This document shows, one piece after another, positions 35,427 to 64,000 of a stretch of 64,000 nucleotides of DNA. A program made the translations under genes and the position numbers. The stretch comes from Escarpia spicata (lineage: Eukaryota > Annelida > Polychaeta > Sabellida > Siboglinidae), in NCBI GenBank assembly GCA_963995525.1, contig OZ023211.1, positions 58,345,627-58,409,626 on the forward strand, written 5' to 3'. Every line of letters begins with the position of its first letter. Within the stretch, counting starts at the first letter, position 1. The notes beneath the pieces were generated by a model. It was not told where the DNA came from. It saw only the letters and a list, made by a program, of their open reading frames with translations, and did no database searches.

Positions 35427-38400
35427 ATAGAATAAGCACTTGCCAATTACGAAGCGATCTCGGAAAATGGATGGAATTCCGCATAATCAACATTTCGAAA
35501 TGGGATTTGTGTTTTTGAACGGAAATTCTGTAAACGCTGAACGAGTAGATTTACCAACACTGTGAACGATACTGACTTTATTGGCGATATTTTTAACATG
35601 ATTACTATGGGTGGGAGGCGCTAACATAACCATTTCGCGATCGTTGTCTGGCTGGCCGCTATGCGCATCAAAGACATTAAATGTAATTAAAAATTAAATG
35701 TAATTGTCACATCGTTAGAACACGCATAAGTGTATATATTCCGGTTTCGAACACAAAACTCAAAGGAATAACAACAGCCTTGGTAAGGCTGGCTCAAAGT
35801 GATGTATAGCTCGCGTTTCATAGTTCTAACAAAAGTTCTGTTACAAAAGTTAACCACACAGTAAAACAGTATTATTTAGATGCATAGATCACAACATTGC
35901 GATATTTTAAATATTTAACAGATTGTATTATTTTTTCAAGTTAACTTTGAAATAAAATATTACTTTTCTGAACTTCTTTTTCACTTTTAAACATAAAATG
36001 CGTCATTTGACACAGAATTTTTTTTTCTTAAACAGTTTGAAACATATTTTGCCTTTTTCTGAAATGGAATGTTGAAACTGAATTGAAACGGAATTTGCCT
36101 TTTTTGGAAACGGAAAATCAGTGTTCCTATATATACTCATAGTTGCTATTGTGTTTTAAGAAGTATCTCTATAATTCTTATGTAAATAAATGTACTTATT
36201 TGTTGTCATACTTATATTGTTATTACTTCTTACATTTTTGATCACACATGAGATGTGCATTCAGCCATGTGCTCTGCTTTGCCTTCATAAATGCTAATAC
36301 GCAATTTTAGTTTATCTTCAAGTTTGAACACACTAAAGTCTAAGTATGATTAAACAAATTTACCATATTTATATATATTATATATATTCATTCAGCCATG
36401 TGCCTTGCTTCATCTCACGTCCGATAGCATGCCGATTGTGTGTCCGATCGTGCGCCTGATTGTGTGTCCGCCTGCGCTTTGTAGCGTGCGGAAACAATTT
36501 GGACTGGCAAATTTGATCCTGGGTGAGGCCCTGCTTTCCATCCATTTTTTTCAGACAGAGGTTAAACAACATGCATTACAAAGTAATCAAATTATTAAAT
36601 TTATAATAAATGACAATGCCACACAAACTGTCAACTAACCGAAACTGCCTGCATATTAAAACTGGCACCGGCAATCCACAGGCCTGGAATGCACACCTTA
36701 TGACAGATCCGAGACTGAAGATGTGGTGCCGCACAGACCTCCATTGCATTGAGTTTCTACCACCAGGTGGGGTTATGATCAGGCTGCAGATTCTGAGATA
36801 TATATGTCAATTATACATACAGCCACAATAAACATCTGGCAGACTCTTATTCTGGCAGCTGCAATGACATGCTCTGGAAGAAAGACAAGCACCCCAGTAA
36901 CACCCCGGCTGTCACCCCCAGTACAAGTAAAGTGTGTTGGAATCTACCCTGGTGTGTCACTCTGTCACCCTCACACTGTCTGCCCTGTTTCTGCACCCTA
37001 TCAGACTGCTTTTACTAGTCCTTGATGTAATATAATCACCCGGCTTGCACCTGAGGTGTTGGCTGTACCCTGGCCATCTAGTACATGAACCTACCTGCTA
37101 CTGCACAGCTTTGACTGCCCCCACAGCGAACACCCCACCCCACCCTCACTCTTTATGTCTCATCGGTTCACCAACTTCAACTTGTAATCTTCCATTAAGA
37201 TTAAGTTGTTTCCCATCTACAAGACTCCTGGTAATAAGTCTTCAGGAATGGCCGTCTTACTACAGCGACAGCATTTACCTGTCTAAAGAGGTTTTCAATG
37301 ACTGAGCAAATGTAACATTAATCCATCTGTTTGTGAAATACATCATTTTATTTTATTCACCCTAGAGAAATCTGCATAACCTTAACAATTGGTTCCCCTG
37401 TCTATTACAATATCCTATGCAACCCTGTCTTGAAATCACCAACTTCAGGTAAAAACAATTATTGCCATCTACCAAAATAAACTATCATAACTACCCATTT
37501 ATGGGGAAATATATCATCTCAGAACTCACAAAAATGTGTAATAAAGTTTATTTTAAGATTTTTTATATATTAAAACGGGTTACATTTTAGACATTGTTTA
37601 AATTTCTACGCATACATATATATATATAAATATTATATTACAAAACTGACCCTGATAAAGTATATAACACACACAGTTTTATATTGCTGAAACATTAAAT
37701 CTGCTATTTTAGGAAGCTTCTGACGCCACATATAGATGTAATTAAGTGAGGAATGCGCCGTGTGATTACAGACATTATGTGTGCACAACAATGTGCCTGG
37801 TCCTAGTTAGATCACTGGCTACTCTTCAACCAGGCACACCAAACACATTCCACAACACAAGGTGCAATAGGCCAGAGCTCTGTAAACAGGCCTCTCTTAT
37901 TACTACTACGTATAACTATAATAATGCGTATTTAGTGTATATATAATAATGCATGGTTCTTATAAACCAAATAACACACTATCTACTTAATGAATAAAAA
38001 TTGCAGGTATTTACTATTAAAGGTGCACTATTAAAATATGAGTAAATATATCTTTTCTGACCTGAACAGCTTAGAAAAAAGGAAATTTCCCACAAAATGT
38101 CAAGTGTTACGGCTTCCCACATGCAACATACAAAAGTCTTGATCATTAAACAAAAAGTGCACCAGCTAAAAAGAGGGGCAAACTTCAATAAGAAATAACT
38201 GGCCACATAAGTATTCCAAATTTGAGTAGGTGCGGTTAATTCCGTGTTTGCTGCACTAACTGAACCCATAGTTTAACACCACATACCATTTAGTTTACTT
38301 TGTCCCACAGCTCTAAAGCCTGGCTGATGGAACTGATACAATCGACAAGAATGTGTCAGTCATTAATAACTCTGGTCATTCTGGGAGTTTGAACCCTATA

Positions 38401-41400
38401 GACCTATACAAAATGCACCACTGTGATTATGTCTGATGATAACTTTTTCACCTTCAATGTTCAAAAACAACACGTGGAATGAGCGGCCATATCCAAAGGT
38501 TTAGCTCATGGCTGGCTATCAGATGGCAAAAGAAAGCCGGAAATAGCTGAGCCTAATCAAGAAGTGAATATGAAAGGACGCTGTTATTAACATGGTTGTT
38601 CAATTCAAACACCCAGACACGGTGGTAATATGAAGTGAGCCTTTAATTATGCCTTGATTCCATGAATTTACAGATACAATAAATATATTTAATAAATCAT
38701 AATCAACAGCATGCTAAATATTTTGAACAGTTAAAAAATCCACTCAAATTACGGGCTCTACATGCATATATAACAAAGGGGTAAATAAGTTGTACACTGT
38801 TAATGGTGAGTTTATGACAGTGTAGAGATGTTGCAGGGTTTGGTGTTCTCAAAGTTGTAAGTAAATATGTAGCACTGAGATTCCAAATAAAAATTCACCA
38901 TTTTGTCATGTTCAAATGTTGTGACTTTTACATGTAGAAAGCACCAAGCATTGTCAACTGAGCGGAAATGTAAATTTTGTAACATTATGTAATGTATGCA
39001 TGTACTGGTTCGACTTAATACAAACACTGATTTCAAAACTGCATACAATAAATGGTGTACCACCATAAAGATGGCAGACAACACTAGTTAGTTAATACAC
39101 CAGGTTAAACTACACAACATTATAAACAAATTCATGAGAGTCTCCCCTACTTTAATAAGTATTCTGCATTGTTTTCTCAATCAAGTTAATAGAGCAAATA
39201 TTGTTTTTCGCGATGTCCTCTCACTGAACTGTGCCATCAATTGACCACTGACAAAACAAATCATCTACAAGACAAAGCAACTAAATCGGCATGAAGACAG
39301 CAACATCCCAGAACAGGAGAACTGTCTTAAGACATGCCAAGACAGCCTGATAAGAACCCCATGACACTGATAAGACTTGTGACAGCTGCTGACAACCCTC
39401 CCCCCTCTAAGTTCTAACCCTCCCATCTGACATCAATAAGCATTGTTTCCAGCCATCAGACAGCCGCTGGCAAACAATACTGGCACACTCAACGTGGAAT
39501 GTTGGCAATCACTGCCAATCAGACAAGACAGAGCAAATTCAAATGGCAGGCAGAAAAACACAGCTAAATGAAGGCAGCCCAATACTTCGTATCCCGTTCC
39601 ATCAGCCTTGCATTCACGCGGCTCAATGAACGCCAGAAACTGGATACCTTCAGAGGGCAACATTTACTTCTTCATACCACCAGATTGTTCTGCTTTGATG
39701 GACTTGAATGGCGACTTGATTTCAGAAGTTGATTTCAAATCACCACATATGGAGTAGCTCACTGATAGTCTATCAGGTACAGTGCTAACAATTGCTATGG
39801 TGAAGGAAAATCACTGTGCACATGAAAGCCACATTAGAAATAAACGGTCCTTAACTCAGACACACATGTATGTATGCCTCATTTAAGTTTTAACCATTAA
39901 TTTTGCACACAACAAGGCTGAATGTAAAGATTTACATGAGCAATACAGTAACTGGACTATCATCTCATCGCGTGAATTTTAATGGTGTTCAAGGAAAATG
40001 CACTTGGTAATGACTAATCTCAAGCACAAGCTGAGTAAATGCATCAAAAGTTCAAAACCCAACCTATTATAATTACCGATTTGTTACTGTATATGTGGCA
40101 ACAGCTAAGAAACTTATGTAACCTGCTGGTACATTCTTATGATGAGGAATCTTGGGCCAGACCACAACATAAACCCAGATATCACAGCTGGATTAACCAC
40201 ATGGCCTGGTGCAAAGTCACCACCTTTAGTCAAAGCATTATAAAATCAAAGTGCAAGTGATTAAGACCAACTGACCACAGCTGGAAGGCAGTTGATATTA
40301 TTCACTTGAACAGGGTAACACTTCTCCACTGCTGGCATTCCTGCCCTGTCTCATCAGTCAACTCTGGACAAAGACGAATTAAAACATCAGCCAACATTTG
40401 GAGGGATGTACAAACAAAAGAATTCCAATTATTATTCGACTTTCATTGTGTGAGTAATCTTATCAAGCAACGTTTGAGTTAACACATTACATTGGAGGGC
40501 AAAGCTATTTGAAACATTCCCTACATTCGTCTAAGTGTTTATCTGCCATCGCTGCCAGCTGTTCGCGCTGATCAAAGCGTGATTCTTCAACTGTTTTTAA
40601 TGACGAGAAATGTTCCCGCAGTTGGTGTCTTGCCGCAAGAATAAGGAGGGGAAAACAAAACAAGTCCGGGCAGAGGGAAACCAAACAAGATTACCCGCCA
40701 AAATCTACCCTGCCACTTTGAGTTCTGAAGAGAATGCAATGCCACTAAAGGGGTGATGATGGCATACTAAGCACCCTGACACCTCAATGGATCCCCCACT
40801 GCCCTGCACCTTCAAACAAACCTCTTGACCACTTCAGAAACAATGGCGGCTAGCCGCGGGCATACAATCACAGCTAATGTTGGCAGGGAGCTTGTTAATG
40901 CTCCCCATTAAAAATGCACAAGTCCATCAATTTGGTCACTGACCATGTGATTCTGTGCGGACATGCAGAAAGGCAGCCGCCAGCTAGGATGTAATTAATT
41001 GAAAATTCTGTCAGAGAAGGCGTGGTGAGGACTATCAGTCAATGTACCCGATTGCTTAGACTTAGTCCGAGGAAGGCGGTCATTACTCACGTAGGGCTCA
41101 CAGCAATTCTTTATTTGGCGACATTCTTTTGCTGTCCGGTCAGATAGCAGACAAAGGTTTAAAGATCCAGCTGTGATATATTTAACACTATCAGTCAACG
41201 CAGAAGAATGCCACTGTCACCAGCTTGCCATTGAGAGATCTATCTATTTGTCATAGGCCCCTCTGTGACAACAGAACCATTGTATATTATGTTACCCTTT
41301 GGTTAGGCAAACCAGAATAATATAAATGTTTTTGGTTATTGGACAGTTAAATGTAGCTGACTGCAGAACGATATGCAGAAAATACATCACAACCTCAGAG

Positions 41401-43259
41401 AGTTGACAAAGACAAACAAAAGTCGGAAAAAGCGAGACAGAGCTGATAACAACTCTCAAAAAACATTAACAAAATACTCCCTCCTTAGAAAATATAAAAG
41501 AAACAAATTTGTTTTGTACCCTATCCTGAGATCTGCAGAAAACACAAAAATGTACATATGTGACCAAGCAACTTTCTGACAAATGTCTCTGGACAGTATC
41601 AGAGCTAACATATTGGAAATGTGCCACAACTACAGCTGTAGTAGGGTTATATTCGACTTAAGATAATAAAAGCGACCACCAGTGAAGAATTGGCAAACCT
41701 TGCCACAAAAGAAACACGCCAACTTTTACTCTCTGCCAAAGATTCTAATTCCTGATAGTTATCTAAGCATGATAGTTCTGCACTATGACTTGCAATAATC
41801 ACAAAACTTGCACTTATTAAATATATCTCATGATACTGCTACAACACCATTACATTACATGCAGACACCAGTGTTAAATTACTATGAAAGCTCTAGAGTT
41901 AGTTAAGATATTTGGATGCATTGTCCAGGGGATTACCAGAGCAAGGTGCAAGAGGGATGGCATGCTTACAGTGAGAGAGCACCTGCCATTCAAGGTGAGG
42001 TCACTTCTGAAGGACCCATTACACAATACTCTGCAGTGGAGACAAAGGGCACTGGTGAGATAACACTCTGTCTGCCAACTCATCTCAGTGACACAATTAG
42101 CAGCTGCATTGCTGTGTATACACTTGTGTATTGGATGCACACTTGTGTAACTAGAAGCGATCCTACTCTATCACTACAAAGTACTTACTTACAGTACAAT
42201 CAGAAAAAATACATTTTGAAAACATTTAAATCAGTTTGGTAACATTTATTAATTTTAAAAGGTACGTATAAGCAGTATACAAAAATTAATTGTAATCAAT
42301 GTTTTACAAACATAAAATTACTATTCACAAAATCACACTCAAAGGACTTTTTGGCATATATACTGTATTGTTTTATGACTGGAAAAAGTTTGTTAACCCC
42401 ATTTAGGTAAGTAAAAATATGTGTTAGATCAAAACCTAAAATCTGTAAGAAATGGGACTGAAAGGACACACGGACAATTAAATGGACTTGGCATTAGAAA
42501 ATTCTGGTGCTGAGACAGATTTAGTTTTGAATGGACACAGAGTATTTCATGGTTATGTAGCATAAACAATATAAAGGGTATACACAATTTACAGGGCATA
42601 TCTAAACAAATAGCCAAGTTATTGGTTCACCATTAGACCTTACAACCTGCCAAAATGATAACACAGCTGTTATTTGTGAGTTTGGACCAAAAATGGCATT
42701 GATTCAGACTACTTACCAGAATGGCCTATCTCACCAAACTTCTTGGACTATCGAGTTCAAGTTTTCAGAACCTGAACTAGGTTTATGCCTAACAACATTC
42801 ACTCACACATTTTATTGATGACAAGCCAAGTGAATATATATGGACAAAGAGAAAAGATTGTCTGAATTCTGACAGTAGCTACAGTCTTGAACTTTTGTTT
42901 AGCGGGAAGAGACAGGTGTCCAAAGCTATACACAACTTCTTTATGTATTCAGAATATGCAATGAATACACGAGAGAACATGAACACTAGCTAAAATTCCT
43001 TTGTTCAAAGGTGGGTTTAAAATACATTTGCTTAATCAATCATTTAATATTGAAATCGTAGGAGAATTGAGTTCCCAAGTAGTTTACAATAAAGTCAACG
43101 ATTGCCAACAAGGCAAGATCCGAATGCTGTCTGTCAAACCATGGGGTACATTTTTAATACAGATCTATATCAGTTATCATGGCATATATTACTAATACTG
43201 CCAAAACGACAAGCATTATTGTTGATTCATATTTTTTGTAACAGGACACACTGCCTAAG

Positions 43260-44619
43260 TCTTCGACTTCATAAATGCTAAACTCAGAGACAGAGAGGGT
43301 ATCGCACCGACTTCGGACCTGAGGCTGAGAATGTGACTGTCAGTGACGTACGGTACACTGTCAGTGTCACCGCATCTTCCCGGGCTATGCCTACGGTTAC
43401 GTCTGTCTTCTTGACTCTTGAATGATAGTTTCATACTTTCTCTAGCGTACGAAATTCATCGGATTTGACGACGAAATGCCCTCATACGGGGTGCATATTG
43501 TCGACACAATCAAAGCGTTATCACCTTACAACAGATTAGTGAGTGAAGCGGGAGGCACGCATATTAAACGGCACCGCTTCGACCACGGCAGCCGTCGGCG
43601 TCGTAAGTTTTTGGCCGAAACCAAGAATTTCTGACTTCTAACCGATTCTATATTACTAATTCACACGCAATTCAAGGTAGAAACAGTATTCTTACCTTAG
43701 GAGATATCCATGAAATGCGTTCTACTTGTTTCATTGACTGTAAATGCTCCCAAACGCGTTTCGATATGCCCTAAATTGTTGAAATTCCATAATCATCCAG
43801 TCCGGCCAAGATCCACCGACATTTACCTTTCGCCTCGTTTTGACTGCGATATTATGATACTCTCAAAGCAGTTGTATTTGTAAAACGTTATTCCAACGTT
43901 AACAATATCTATGCATCTCAGTTAATATTGAATAATTGTTATTTAATATATAAAGCAAATTAAGTAAGTTTTCCTGCATTTTCGCATTACTGTGGTTAAA
44001 ATATTATATGGGTTAGAGAGTTCATTCGGGTATTCCCCCACACTGCGCCACAGACGTCAGCAAACGGGGACGTGAGGCCATGTGTTTGTGGAGACGAAGT
44101 TTATATTTGCGTAAACTATAATGCTCCGTGCCAATCTAGGTTACTTGTATGGTTTAGAGCACATTATTATTGAAGTCAATACAAGAAAGATTACTTGCAA
44201 CTTGTGAACGTTAAACATATTGGACATCACACGCCAACATTCCAGTCGATATATTTCTAGTCAAGACTATCTATAGTATCTATACTATAGTACTATACTA
44301 TAAGTATATACTATAGACATAGTCTAGTCTCTACTCTAGTCTACACTCTACACGGCGTAGTAGACGTCGTGACTGAGTTGGGAGTCGACCATTGGCATTG
44401 AAACTGACAACAAGTCGCGATTCACAAAATTTAAAAGTTGACGGAGTTAGGTCGTTGGATGTTGAACACAAAAACTAGCAAAAATATGTAACGGAACAAT
44501 TTCACAGTAACTGGGCACTCCATTTCGGTAGAGTCAACGAGAGTGTTGTTAATATTTAATCATCTTTTTGTATGTAATGTACATGGTAGAGTGTACATCA
44601 CCAAATTCCTGAGTTGACT
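43260..44619 (+). promoter_or_regulatory. Candidate promoter / 5' UTR area of THADA (possibly shared)
   Basis: CpG frequency rises sharply compared with the flanks, notably 43290-43620 (for example CACCGCTTCGACC, GCCGTCGGCGTCG). A strong plus-strand donor-like GTCGTAAGTTT lies near 43600, which could end a non-coding first exon. The THADA ATG lies 1 kb to the right and the FRMD6-like gene points away to the left. No TATA or start site can be fixed. Confidence 0.35.
44262..44352. repeat. CTATAGTA-rich palindromic simple sequence
   Basis: Runs of overlapping TATAGTATC, CTATAGTA and AGTCTAGTCT motifs, with self-complementary ACTATAGT cores, about 270 bp upstream of the THADA start codon. Confidence 0.8.
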
Positions 44620-63690
<19,071 letters not shown>

Positions 63691-64000
63691 GTGAGCAGTT
63701 TCATCTTATTCTTCTAAGTGCCTTGTCTGTCTCAGGCATCGGTGATCATGGGCCTCCAAACCACACTGTCAATTGTAGCAGTTCTGTCATGCTCCTTCCA
63801 CACCAAGTTGACTTGACAGACTATGATTAATATTCTCTGGTGTCCTCTGCATCCTTTTTCTTCAATCTTTCCTGTTATTACTGTATGTTTAACCTTTGAT
63901 TTTTCATTATTATATAACCTATAAATCTTGCATTTTGTGTTCTAATTTATTAATGATTTTTCCTTTTAATTTGGCTGTCCTAAAGATAATTTGTTTTTCT

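Larger units (their letters stand above)
29639..43259. other. Intergenic / possible 5' intron of the FRMD6-like gene
   Basis: No recognised coding exon on either strand. Repeats inside it are listed separately. If the FRMD6-like gene has non-coding first exons, they lie here or in the CpG-richer area to the right. The stretches 34.4-36.9 and 37.3-43.2 kb show nothing I can name beyond short simple repeats. Confidence 0.45.

Noticed and set aside
36378..37305. Several 60-90 codon open frames in the intergenic region
   Set aside because: No homology, splice context or repeat class recognised; lengths are expected by chance.

Overview
The window is animal nuclear DNA. It is AT-rich, has multi-kilobase spliceosomal introns with GT/GC...AG borders, many microsatellites, tandem repeats and decayed transposons, and no operon-like packing. 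Intron density, repeat content and protein similarity suggest an invertebrate, most likely a lophotrochozoan such as a mollusc. That placement is an inference; no diagnostic marker gene is present.

Two protein genes lie head to head. On the minus strand, about 29.6 kb down to 1.7 kb, is a FERM-domain gene of the Expanded/FRMD6 family (Hippo pathway, cell cortex). I assembled it from 12 exons with consistent reading phase at every junction, giving 1034 codons plus stop. The FERM domain occupies roughly residues 15-325. It is followed by a Ser/Thr-rich segment carrying TSGIAS, which resembles the Slimb/beta-TrCP phosphodegron of fly Expanded. A long Pro/Gln/Met-rich, probably disordered tail ends at 1743. 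On the plus strand, from an ATG at 44620 past the right edge, is a THADA/Trm732 homologue, a HEAT/ARM-type scaffold for tRNA 2'-O-methylation. Eighteen exons plus one tentative 32-nt microexon are visible, covering roughly the first 1060 residues.

The 15 kb between them (29.6-44.6 kb) holds no recognised gene. It contains a candidate non-autonomous element with iterated terminal inverted repeats (30.9-31.7 kb), a degenerate ~125-bp tandem repeat (32.1-32.6 kb), an unexplained long open frame (33.2-34.2 kb), a 17-base G run, and a CpG-richer stretch (43.3-44.1 kb) that is the best candidate promoter area.

Mobile and repeated DNA fills the introns. The minus-strand gene holds a tRNA-derived SINE (2.5-2.8 kb), a small pogo-like MITE (10.0 kb), a 15-copy 100-bp satellite (11.7-13.25 kb) and a long TG tract (20.3 kb). 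THADA introns hold a LINE 3' fragment with a broken RT C-terminus (44.9-45.7 kb), a decayed 3.3-kb MULE transposon with zinc-finger and FLYWCH-type segments and iterated terminal repeats (46.75-50.02 kb, containing an 11-copy 50/51-bp minisatellite), further LINE 3' ends (51.0 and 53.9 kb), a 937-bp pogo/mariner-type element with TA duplications (57.96-58.89 kb), and 20-bp, 43-bp and 55-bp tandem arrays. The 43-bp array triplicates a THADA splice acceptor. The 55-bp array appears to derive from the LINE tail found 15 kb upstream.

The two genes have no known direct functional link. I found no operon, CRISPR array or prokaryotic system. The most notable items are the conserved degron, the triplicated splice acceptor, the MULE with iterated ends and the satellite arrays.
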